Source: Microcaldota archaeon (GTDB taxonomy: Archaea; Micrarchaeota; Micrarchaeia; Norongarragalinales; Norongarragalinaceae). Taken from it: DNA of 64,000 nucleotides. Of this stretch, positions 18,204-26,373 are shown in pieces. Location: NCBI GenBank assembly GCA_016207165.1, contig JACQQD010000009.1, positions 62,001-126,000 on the forward strand, written 5' to 3'. The notes under the pieces were generated by a model. It was given only the letters and a program-made list of their open reading frames with translations. It did not search any database and was not told where the DNA came from. Positions within the stretch are counted from its first letter, which is position 1; the number at the start of each line of letters is the position of its first letter. Made by a program: the position numbers and the translations under genes.

Positions 18204-18804
18204 CGAAGGCATCGGCTTTCCTTTTTTCTTGTTGGATGCGCCGGTTTTCCACCATGACGACTTTCATTCCGGCCTTTTTCGCTCCAAGCAATCCGGCGTT
18301 GGAGTCCTCAATGACCACGCATTCCTTGGCGGGCACGCGAAGTTTTTCGGCCGCCTTGAGGAAAATGTCTGGCGACGGCTTTCCGTGCCGCACTTGGTCG
18401 CCGCCCACCACGGCGTCAAAAGCGTTTTCCAAACCGATTTTCGGCAACAGCAATTCCAGAAGCCACGTGTTGGTGGAGGAAGCCAAGGCCAGGGGGTAGC
18501 CGGATTTTTTTAGCGACAGAACCAATTCGGTGGCGCCGGGTAGGCTTCTCGCGGTCTTCAGGATGACGTCCAAGTATATTTCGTCGCGTTCCAGGTTGAG
18601 GGCCTCGATTTGCTTGGCCGATACGGTGATGCCGGCTTTTTCGTGGACGCGCCGGATGTTTTCCCTTGCGGGAATGCCGGTGACTTCCTGCGGAGTTTCG
18701 TCAAACGGAATTTTGTGCCGCCGCATGAGTTCGGAAAAAGATTCAAAGTGCTGGGGTTCGGAGTCCAGAATCACGCCGTCAAAGTCGAAGATGACGGCCT
18801 TCAA
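18157..18804 (-). CDS. HAD-superfamily phosphatase (beta-phosphoglucomutase-like)
   Basis: MKAVIFDFDGVILDSEPQHF, ALASSTNTWLLELLL, GKPSPDIFLKAAEKL, CVVIEDSNAGLLGAKKAGM. Confidence 0.9.
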   Translation of the reverse strand: MKAVIFDFDGVILDSEPQHFESFSELMRRHKIPFDETPQEVTGIPARENIRRVHEKAGITVSAKQIEALNLERDEIYLDVILKTARSLPGATELVLSLKKSGYPLALASSTNTWLLELLLPKIGLENAFDAVVGGDQVRHGKPSPDIFLKAAEKLRVPAKECVVIEDSNAGLLGAKKAGMKVVMVENRRIQQEKRKADAFVTSLSGVTPFFLASI

Positions 18805-19658
18805 TCCAACCGCCTTAGGATTTGGTCCACGGCAAAGGCGATGTCTTGGGCTTCCGCCACCTGGACGCGGAGCTTCGAGACGAGTTGGCGGAGTTGCTTG
18901 ACGGTTCCAATGAGAAGCACGTCGGACTTCTCGATTTTATTGGAGATGCAGTCCTTGTGCACGGCCGCGTCGCCTCCCAAAGCCAGCATTTCCTGTTTGA
19001 GGATGTTGGCCATGGTCGCGCGCACGTTTTCCAGTCGAATGACCAACGAAATGGTTTTTTGCGCCATGGACTTGACGGAATACGTGTCCTGTACCCCGAT
19101 GTCGCGCATGCGTTTTTCGGCGTGTCCGATGGACGGAATTGTTTCCAGGGTGGCGTGGACTGCCGGGAGTTTGGAATCCATTTTCTTCACGGATTTTTTT
19201 TCTTGTTCGGGTAATTCGTCCCAGAGTTGTTGCACGGTTTTCTTCAGGACGGGGTGCAAGAGATGGGGTGCCACGTCTTTTAACGGCGCCAGGACGAACG
19301 CCCTCTCCGCGATTTTTGGGTGCGGGACGATGAATCCGTCCTGGTTGCCGACGAACGCGTCGTAGAACAAAAAGTCGATGTCAATGTTTCTTGGACCGTT
19401 TTTGGATTGCTTTTTTTTGCCGAGTCTTTTTTCCACGCTTTGGATGGCGGCCACCACTTCCTTGACGGGTTTCTCGGTGTAGGCTTTCACCACGGCGTTG
19501 AGGAACTCAGGTTGGTCCGCGTTGTATTTGGGTTTCGTTTCGTAGATGGGGGAACCGTTCACGTTGGCAAAATCCTGTCCCAGGGCGTGGACGGCGCGTT
19601 GGAGGTTTTGTTCGCGGTTGCCGACGTTGGAGCCCAAACCCAAGTAAACGTAAGCCAT
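18801..19658 (-). CDS. folK: HPPK (FolK) fused to a domain resembling the N-terminal extension of some DHPS proteins
   Basis: YLGLGSNVGNREQNLQRAV, GPRNIDIDFLFYD, VPHPKIAERAFVLAPL; then ILKQEMLALGGDAAVHKDCISNKIEKSDVLLIGTVKQLRQLVSKLR. Confidence 0.88.
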   Translation of the reverse strand: MAYVYLGLGSNVGNREQNLQRAVHALGQDFANVNGSPIYETKPKYNADQPEFLNAVVKAYTEKPVKEVVAAIQSVEKRLGKKKQSKNGPRNIDIDFLFYDAFVGNQDGFIVPHPKIAERAFVLAPLKDVAPHLLHPVLKKTVQQLWDELPEQEKKSVKKMDSKLPAVHATLETIPSIGHAEKRMRDIGVQDTYSVKSMAQKTISLVIRLENVRATMANILKQEMLALGGDAAVHKDCISNKIEKSDVLLIGTVKQLRQLVSKLRVQVAEAQDIAFAVDQILRRLD

Positions 19659-19736
19659 GTGAGGTTTGTGCACGCCAACGTTTTTCTGGGCTTTGCCCCT
19701 CGTAGGTGCCGGGCGGTCTCCTTCTTTTTCGGGCGT

Positions 19737-20897
19737 TTAGAGGCCCTTGGGCTTCTTCTTTTTGATGCGCGTGAAAAGGGCGTATCCGCCAGCGGTCAAT
19801 AGAATGACTAACCCGATGATCCAGGCGCTGCCTTCAAAGGCGGCCGTCACCAAACCCGTGAGTCCGCCGGGTGCCGGAGTGGCCGTGGCTTGAATGGTTG
19901 GAGCAGGCAATGCGGCCTGCGCGGGTGCTGGAGTTGCGGTGGCCTGCGCTGTTGGCGAAGGTGCGACTGGAGCCGGAGTGGCTGTCGTGCTTCTGGACGA
20001 GGGCGGCAGGCCCCCCGTTCCGCCTCCGCTGCTGGTAGTTGTGCCTGCGGCAGGAGCAGTTGGGCTGGGGCTTGCGGAAGGCGAGGGAGTGGGCGTCGCG
20101 CCTCCAGGGGGCGCTGGCGGGGAGCCGACGACGCCGTACGGCGTTCCGGCGGCGATGGTGAACGTGACGCGGTTGTTGGCAATATCCAGGGTGAACGGCG
20201 TGATTTGAACCCACTTTGTGCCGTCAAACCTCATGGGGACAATAGCGCTTTCGTCGATGCCCGCGTCGTTGTAGCAGAGCGTGACTTGGGTTGCAGCTCC
20301 GGTGACCGAGATTTCGTAGCCGCCCAAAAACGTGTTCCCGGCCCCGATTCCCACGGTTCCCGGAAGCGCGCTGCTGTTAAGCGCAGTGACGTTGTTGATG
20401 GTTACCGCTGTAGGCGTCGAAACGTTGATGTTCATGTCCAGGCAAGTGCCTGAGACGTGGATGGGCGAGTCGGGAAGGGCCAACAGGTGCACGTCACTGA
20501 GCGAGCCGTTGACGGTGACGTTTTGTTGAGCCGGAAACGCAAAACTCAAGTCCAGTTGCGTGATGGCGCTGGATTCAAATGATGCGGTCTGGCTGGCTTG
20601 GACCCGTCCGATGAAAAACGTGACGGTTTGGCCTTGCTGCAATTCGTCGCCTTGGACCAATAGTTTGGTTTGGCTCGATGACGGTCCGCCGTACGTTCCG
20701 GCTTGTTCGCTTTGCACGCTTCCAGCGTTTTGGGCGTTAACCATTGCGGACACCAGGGTGCCGACAGGAATGCCGACGCCGTTTGCGGTCGCGTTACCAA
20801 AAAACAGGTGCGGCAATTGGGGCGCCGCACCCACCGGCAACGCGAAGACCAGCGCCAATGCCGTCAACGCCAGAAAAGCGTGTTTCAACACCATCAT
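19737..20897 (-). CDS. Secreted surface protein with Pro/Thr/Ala-rich stalk and C-terminal TM anchor
   Basis: Signal peptide, low-complexity ATPAPVAPSPTAQATATPAPAQ stalk, C-terminal WIIGLVILLTAGGYALFTRIKKKK. Confidence 0.75.
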   Translation of the reverse strand: MMVLKHAFLALTALALVFALPVGAAPQLPHLFFGNATANGVGIPVGTLVSAMVNAQNAGSVQSEQAGTYGGPSSSQTKLLVQGDELQQGQTVTFFIGRVQASQTASFESSAITQLDLSFAFPAQQNVTVNGSLSDVHLLALPDSPIHVSGTCLDMNINVSTPTAVTINNVTALNSSALPGTVGIGAGNTFLGGYEISVTGAATQVTLCYNDAGIDESAIVPMRFDGTKWVQITPFTLDIANNRVTFTIAAGTPYGVVGSPPAPPGGATPTPSPSASPSPTAPAAGTTTSSGGGTGGLPPSSRSTTATPAPVAPSPTAQATATPAPAQAALPAPTIQATATPAPGGLTGLVTAAFEGSAWIIGLVILLTAGGYALFTRIKKKKPKGL

Positions 20898-20938
20898 GTC
20901 AGTTTTGCACCAAAATTTCCTGTTTTTTAAAAATTAAA

Positions 20939-20966
20939 AGGGTGCCGGACACGAAGCGTGCCCGGC
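20939..20966 (-). terminator. Hairpin plus T-rich tract downstream of the 20975-22534 gene
   Basis: Minus strand gccgggcacg-ctt-cgtgtccggc then acccttttaattttt. Confidence 0.55.
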
Positions 20967-20974
20967 TTCCATTT

Positions 20975-22534
20975 TCAATCGTCCTGGCCCACGAACAGCG
21001 GCGTGGTCGTCTGGCCTGGCAGGGTGTCGTCGTTCTGCAGGAACGTCCAGTACCCGCCGAAGTTGTAGACGCTTTGCTCGCAGCTGTTGTCCGGTGAGGC
21101 GCCGGATTCCTCAATGTTCGGAATCCAGCTGAACCCGTTCTGGCTGAAATACCACGAGCCCCAGTCGGTGGAGTAACTGAGGTACTGTTGAGGACTGACG
21201 ACCAACTCCAACGCGCGGTTTCCGCTGGCATCGTAGACGACCGGGTTGAAGGTTTGCCCAATGCACGTGTTCCCTTGGACGTAAATGTAGGACAGGCGGC
21301 AGTTTCCAGGAGAGTATTCTTCTTCGCAGTAATACTCTTCGGGGTACTCCCAGTAGTCCGACAGTTCCAACGTGGGCCCAACCAGGCTCCAGCCTTCGGC
21401 CAATGGTTTGCTGGGAGGCGAGGTCACGCCGCGGTCGATGACCAACCCGAGTTGGTTGCGGGCCGTGGAGTGGAAGTAGTATCCCTCCAACGGCTCCATG
21501 GATCCGTCGGTGACCAGTTGCCAGGCTTGGGATGCGCTGTCAAAGGATAGTACGGCGTCAACGCTTTCCGCCATGAAGACTTGGTCTTGTTCCAAGGCGA
21601 TGGGGCTGGAGCGCAGAGTCCAGCCCTGTTCCAATGGTACGGTCAAGTCCGTGATGGTGACGGTGAGGCTGGTTTCCGCTTGGTTTCCTTCGCGGTCCGC
21701 CACGGTGACGGGCAGTTCAAATTCGCCCAATGCGATTTTCTGGGACAAAAAGAAGCCCATGTCGTCGTAGCTGATGACTTCATAGTCAAGCAGGCCCGAG
21801 ATGTCCGTCAGCGGACAGTACCAGAATGAATATTGAGGGTCTCTGTCTCCGCCGTAGAACTCACGGATTTCGTAATTTGCTAAATAGCTCTGCCATTGCT
21901 CTTCATTGAAGCTTTCCACGTCCGATATGCGGGCGAACATGGCGTTCAGAACCGTGCTTAGGTTCAAGGTTACCGAGTTGATGCCTGATTCCTCGTCGAA
22001 AGTCTCAATGTTGATGTACGTGCACTTGGGGTCGTAAAAGTATGCGCCATCGGCTCCGTAGTCTTCCAAGTCCAAAAAGCTGTGATCCAGTTCAGCGCTT
22101 TCGATGGTGGGAGCCTCGTTGTCGACGAGGATGAATACGGAAGAGGCGGTTTCCACGGCTTCGCCGGGGCCCTCTATGGTTTCAAACGTTGAATTGACTT
22201 GAAGGACGACGTCAAAAAAGTTGCCGCTTTCAAAGGCGTTGGTGTCCCACGTGGCCAGGGTGCTTTCTTCAATTTGCTCGGTTCCGCCTCCAAGGCGTGT
22301 GCAGCCATCGAAGTTGTCCCGTTCCCCGGATGGGCACACGAACACGTCGAACAGGAAGCTGGTCAGGGGGTCTTCGCCGTTGTAAAGCGCGGAGCCTTGC
22401 ACGTTGACGGTGCCGCTGACGGTGTCCTCAGTTCCAGGAGACGTGATGCTGGCGAAGCTGGGCCCTTGAGCCGAAACGAAAACTGCGGCAAACAACAGTA
22501 GCGCAAATCCGAACGACAATGCCTTCATGAACAC
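20975..22534 (-). CDS. Secreted protein of unknown function
   Basis: N-terminal signal peptide MKALSFGFALLLFAAVFVSAQ; 519 aa, acidic, Ig-like segments. Confidence 0.7.
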   Translation of the reverse strand: MFMKALSFGFALLLFAAVFVSAQGPSFASITSPGTEDTVSGTVNVQGSALYNGEDPLTSFLFDVFVCPSGERDNFDGCTRLGGGTEQIEESTLATWDTNAFESGNFFDVVLQVNSTFETIEGPGEAVETASSVFILVDNEAPTIESAELDHSFLDLEDYGADGAYFYDPKCTYINIETFDEESGINSVTLNLSTVLNAMFARISDVESFNEEQWQSYLANYEIREFYGGDRDPQYSFWYCPLTDISGLLDYEVISYDDMGFFLSQKIALGEFELPVTVADREGNQAETSLTVTITDLTVPLEQGWTLRSSPIALEQDQVFMAESVDAVLSFDSASQAWQLVTDGSMEPLEGYYFHSTARNQLGLVIDRGVTSPPSKPLAEGWSLVGPTLELSDYWEYPEEYYCEEEYSPGNCRLSYIYVQGNTCIGQTFNPVVYDASGNRALELVVSPQQYLSYSTDWGSWYFSQNGFSWIPNIEESGASPDNSCEQSVYNFGGYWTFLQNDDTLPGQTTTPLFVGQDD

Positions 22535-22695
22535 TCCCCCACCCGCCGTATTGAGACGAAGTCTTTAAACGGCGTAAGCCAATGCACGACCCGTCAGCTA
22601 TATCTGTTTCTATATAAACACTATAGTTATTTTTTTAACAAATGGGACTGCGGTGTGTGTGAAACAAAAGCCACTGGTTTCCATCGGCAACTCGG

Positions 22696-23859
22696 TTACC
22701 GCTGGATTTGAACGGATGCTTGGGCTGTGTTTTTGAGTGCCGAGGGCTTGACCGCCCGTACGGTCACGCGTTTGGCTCCGAGTTTTTTGACGGCGTCGGC
22801 GACCGCTTCGCCCAGAGATTCCAGGAGGTTGAAGTGTCGGCTTTCCGCGGCGTTTTTCGCGGCTGAAACGATGGCGCGGTAGTCCAACGTTTTTTTCAAG
22901 TCGTCGGTCTTCACGGCTTTTTTGAGGTCCAAGAACGCGTGCACGTCTACGACGACGTCTTGGACCGATTTTTTTTCCCACGCGAGCACTCCGACGTGGG
23001 CTTTAACCCGCAGGTTTTCCACGCGGATGCCGTCCTCAGGTGAATCCGCTTGGATGGCCCACGCCACGTCCACGGCTTTTTGGCAGGCCGCCACGTCGTG
23101 AACGCGCAACACGTTCGCCCCGTTCAAGACGCATGCCGTGACCGCGGCCAGCGTGCCTTCCAGGCGGTTGGACGCCTTTTCTCCCGTGATTTTGCCGATG
23201 AAGCTTTTGCGGGACACGCCGATGCACACGGGGTAACCGAATTGAAATTGCTTCAAGTTGGCAAGCAATTCCAGGTTGTGCTCCAAGGTTTTCCCAAACC
23301 CGATGCCGGGGTCAATCAGGATGCTTTGGATGCCGTTTTTTTTGGCTTGGCGGGCTTGCATCAATAGAAATGCCTTGACTTCTTCCACCACGTCTTGGTA
23401 TTTCGGGTTTTCCTGCATGGTCTGCGGCGTGCCTTGCATGTGCATGATGACGGCCCCGGCTTTCGCGTCCGATACCGCGTCCATCATTTCCGGGTTCGTC
23501 AGTCCCGTGACGTCGTTCACCATGTGCGCCCCGGCGTGCAAGGCGGCTTTTGCGACGTCGGGCTTGTACGTGTCCACGGAAATCATGGCTTGTGTTTCTT
23601 GGGCGAGTCGTTCAATCACGGGTAGGATGCGTTTTTTCTCTTCGGCCATGGAGACGGCTTTCGCGCCGGGCCGGGTGCTTTCGCCGCCGACGTCGATGAT
23701 GGCGGCGCCTTCCTGGATCATTTGTTTGGCGTGCTTTACGGCCGCTTCAAGGTCCTTGAATTTGCCGCCGTCGGAAAAACTGTCGGGCGTGACGTTCAAA
23801 ATCCCCATGAGCTTCGGGCGGGAGAGGTCAAGCACTTTGTTTTTGGCGTGAAATTTCAT
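22696..23859 (-). CDS. folP: Dihydropteroate synthase fused to dihydroneopterin aldolase (FolP-FolB)
   Basis: GILNVTPDSFSDGGKF, DVGGESTRPGA, DPGIGFGKTLEHN; C-terminal LRVKAHVGVLAWEKKSVQDVVVDV...TLDYRAIVSAAKNAAESRHFNLLESLGEAVAD. Confidence 0.92.
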   Translation of the reverse strand: MKFHAKNKVLDLSRPKLMGILNVTPDSFSDGGKFKDLEAAVKHAKQMIQEGAAIIDVGGESTRPGAKAVSMAEEKKRILPVIERLAQETQAMISVDTYKPDVAKAALHAGAHMVNDVTGLTNPEMMDAVSDAKAGAVIMHMQGTPQTMQENPKYQDVVEEVKAFLLMQARQAKKNGIQSILIDPGIGFGKTLEHNLELLANLKQFQFGYPVCIGVSRKSFIGKITGEKASNRLEGTLAAVTACVLNGANVLRVHDVAACQKAVDVAWAIQADSPEDGIRVENLRVKAHVGVLAWEKKSVQDVVVDVHAFLDLKKAVKTDDLKKTLDYRAIVSAAKNAAESRHFNLLESLGEAVADAVKKLGAKRVTVRAVKPSALKNTAQASVQIQR

Positions 23860-24637
23860 TTTGAACGAACTCCTGGAATGCGTGTTGAAGCGTTTGCGTG
23901 GTTTTCCCTGCCCTGATTTTTTTCCCGTCTACTTTGGTTAGGGAAACGACTTGTTTGAGGGTGGAGGTGAGAAACGCTTCATCGGCTCCAAAGAGTTGTT
24001 CTTTGGATAGGGATTCTTGGCGGACGTCGAACCCGTTTTGTTTGGCCAATTCGATGACGGCGTGGCGCGTGATGCCTTCCAGAACGCCGTCTTTCGGCGT
24101 GGTGATCGTGTTGCCGTGGATGCAAAAGAGGTTGCTGGTGGTTCCTTCCAACACGTTTCCTTTTTGGGTGAAGATGGCTTCGTCGCATCCCGCTTTTTTG
24201 GCTTGCTTTCTCGCCAGCACTGACGTGAGGCAGTTGAGGGTCTTGGCTTTGGCGACATCGCGGTGGAACGGCACGGTCACCGCGGAAAACGTTTTCGGGA
24301 TTTGGCCGAGGGGTTTGGCCATCACGATGAGGCTTGGCGTTGCCGTTCCCCAGTCGCTTTGGCTTCCGGCGGTCAAGACCACGCGGAGGGCGGCTTGACT
24401 GAGGCGGTTGGCTTGAATGGTTTTTTGAATGGCGTTTTGGAGGTCTTTTTTTTCGGGTGCCGGCAACTGGATTTCGCGGGCGGACTGTTGTAAGCGTTCG
24501 ATGTGCTCGTCCATCTTGAAGGCGGTGCCTTGGTAGACGCGGAGGGTCTCGTACACGCCGTACCCGTACAAAAGGCCTTCGTCAAATACGTTGATGTGAG
24601 CGTCTTGAACCATCTGCCCACTGACGAAAACCAGCAT
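23828..24637 (-). CDS. pabC: Class IV aminotransferase-fold enzyme, likely 4-amino-4-deoxychorismate lyase
   Basis: NVFDEGLLYGYGVYETLRVYQGTAFKMDEHIERL, EGTTSNLFCI; placed between folP and pabB. Confidence 0.78.
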   Translation of the reverse strand: MLVFVSGQMVQDAHINVFDEGLLYGYGVYETLRVYQGTAFKMDEHIERLQQSAREIQLPAPEKKDLQNAIQKTIQANRLSQAALRVVLTAGSQSDWGTATPSLIVMAKPLGQIPKTFSAVTVPFHRDVAKAKTLNCLTSVLARKQAKKAGCDEAIFTQKGNVLEGTTSNLFCIHGNTITTPKDGVLEGITRHAVIELAKQNGFDVRQESLSKEQLFGADEAFLTSTLKQVVSLTKVDGKKIRAGKTTQTLQHAFQEFVQNEISRQKQSA

Positions 24638-24685
24638 GAATTGTTGGGTGGCGTGCCCGATTAAAAGCTGTTCTTGTCCGAGTCG

Positions 24686-24952
24686 TTAATTTTTTTGAAG
24701 TCTTTTAATGGCTTCAAAAACCTCTTTTTCAGCCATTCTGGCAATTTTGAAATACCCGGTTCCGTACGGTTCAAGCGGCGTATGTTCTACGTGGTAACCT
24801 TTTTCCATGAGGCTGGTCATGATGTTTTGCAAGTCAAATTGTTTGCCGCCGCGTATTTCCTCGTATTTGACGCAGTAGTACGGTCCCTCCACCCAAACGT
24901 GTCGTATGTTGGCATGCGGGCACAGCTTCCTTTCAAGTATTTTGTGCGGCAT
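24686..24952 (-). CDS. Hypothetical protein, 88 aa
   Basis: Open frame between pabC and pabB. Confidence 0.5.
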   Translation of the reverse strand: MPHKILERKLCPHANIRHVWVEGPYYCVKYEEIRGGKQFDLQNIMTSLMEKGYHVEHTPLEPYGTGYFKIARMAEKEVFEAIKRLQKN

Positions 24953-24997
24953 TTGATCAGTCTACTTCACGATGACGGCGGACTTAACTCTTCTTTT

Positions 24998-26368
24998 CTA
25001 GCGCAGAGCCAGCTTCATGGCTTCCGCTTTGTCCAAGCTTTCTTGGTACTCTTTTTCCGGTACGGAGTCCGCCACGATGCCGCCCCCGGCGTGAAAATAC
25101 GCGGTTTGCTTTCCGTTTTCGTCTTTCTTAAAATACAGCGTGCGGATGAGGATGTTAAACGCCGCGTCGCCGTTCCAACCGATGAATCCCAATGAACCGG
25201 TGTAGGGCCCGCGGGCAACGGGTTCGACTTCCCTGAGGATTTGCATGGTTCTGACTTTGGGGCAGCCCGTGATGGTTCCTCCGGGAAACAAGGCGGAAAG
25301 CGCGTCAAAGGCGGTGGCGTCTTTTTTGAGGGTGCCTTGGATTTGGCTGACCAGATGCATGACGTGGGAATAGCGTTCCACGGTGAAGCCTTCTTGAACC
25401 AAAACGGTGCCGGTGAGGCTGATTTTTCCGACGTCGTTGCGTTCCAAGTCGACCAGCATGGCGTGTTCCGCGTTTTCTTTCGCGTTTTGTTTGAGTTCCA
25501 GTTCCAGTTGCTGGTCTTTGGCCTTGGTTTTGCCTCGTGGGCGAGTGCCGGCGATGGGTCGCGTAGTGACGGTTTGGCCGTTGATGGAGAACAAGAGTTC
25601 CGGGGACGCGGAGGCGATGGTCGTTTCTGGCGTGGTGAAGTAGGCGGCGTAGGGGGAGGGATTGATTTGGTTTAGTTTGATGAACACGTCGAATGGGTTC
25701 TTGGTGGTTTCCGCTTGGAAGCGTTGAGACAAATTGGCTTGAAAGGTTTCTCCGGTCTTGATTTTTTCTTTTATGGCGTTGACGGCGGCGAGGTATTGTT
25801 TTTGGGTGAAGTTGGACGCGATGTTTCCGGTTTTGCCTTTACGGGTTCTGGTTTTCGGTTTCCGGTTTTTTGGATTGATTTCTTGGAGTAGTTTCAGGCT
25901 TTTTTCTTGATCGCCGAATGAGAGCACTTTTTTTTTCTGGTGGTCAAAGGCCAGGCCGTGGTCGAAGAACAAAAAGTGCAGCCATGGCAGGTGGAGGTCG
26001 TCGGTTTTGGGTTTTGGGGCGTCTTCCAAATAATGCAGTGCCTCGTAGGACGGGTAGCCGACCATGCCGCCTTGGAAGGGCGGGCCGTGTTCGGACCACG
26101 TTTTGTTTTTGCGGTGGATTTCGTAGAGTTCTTTCAGGATTTCAAGGGGTTTTCTTGGGTCGGGTTTGCCGTTGACCCAACACGTGGCGCCGCGGGCCTT
26201 GAATTCGAGGAAGGGGTTGACGCAGAGGTACGACCAGCGGGCCGGGGGTTCAAGCGAACTTGACGGATGGGTCGTTACGTTCGTTTGTGGGGGGGAGTAA
26301 AGAAGGACGGCGTTTTCCGGGTTGAGGGCTGCAAACGCGTCCAGGGGGTTGAACCAAAAAGGGGGCAT
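24998..26368 (-). CDS. pabB: Aminodeoxychorismate synthase component I (anthranilate synthase I family)
   Basis: IKTGETFQANLSQRF, PELLFSINGQTVTTRPIAGTRPRG, LVDLERNDVGKI, SALFPGGTITGCPKVRTMQIL; start trimmed to MPPFWFN. Confidence 0.9.
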   Translation of the reverse strand: MPPFWFNPLDAFAALNPENAVLLYSPPQTNVTTHPSSSLEPPARWSYLCVNPFLEFKARGATCWVNGKPDPRKPLEILKELYEIHRKNKTWSEHGPPFQGGMVGYPSYEALHYLEDAPKPKTDDLHLPWLHFLFFDHGLAFDHQKKKVLSFGDQEKSLKLLQEINPKNRKPKTRTRKGKTGNIASNFTQKQYLAAVNAIKEKIKTGETFQANLSQRFQAETTKNPFDVFIKLNQINPSPYAAYFTTPETTIASASPELLFSINGQTVTTRPIAGTRPRGKTKAKDQQLELELKQNAKENAEHAMLVDLERNDVGKISLTGTVLVQEGFTVERYSHVMHLVSQIQGTLKKDATAFDALSALFPGGTITGCPKVRTMQILREVEPVARGPYTGSLGFIGWNGDAAFNILIRTLYFKKDENGKQTAYFHAGGGIVADSVPEKEYQESLDKAEAMKLALR

Positions 26369-26373
26369 TGCGT

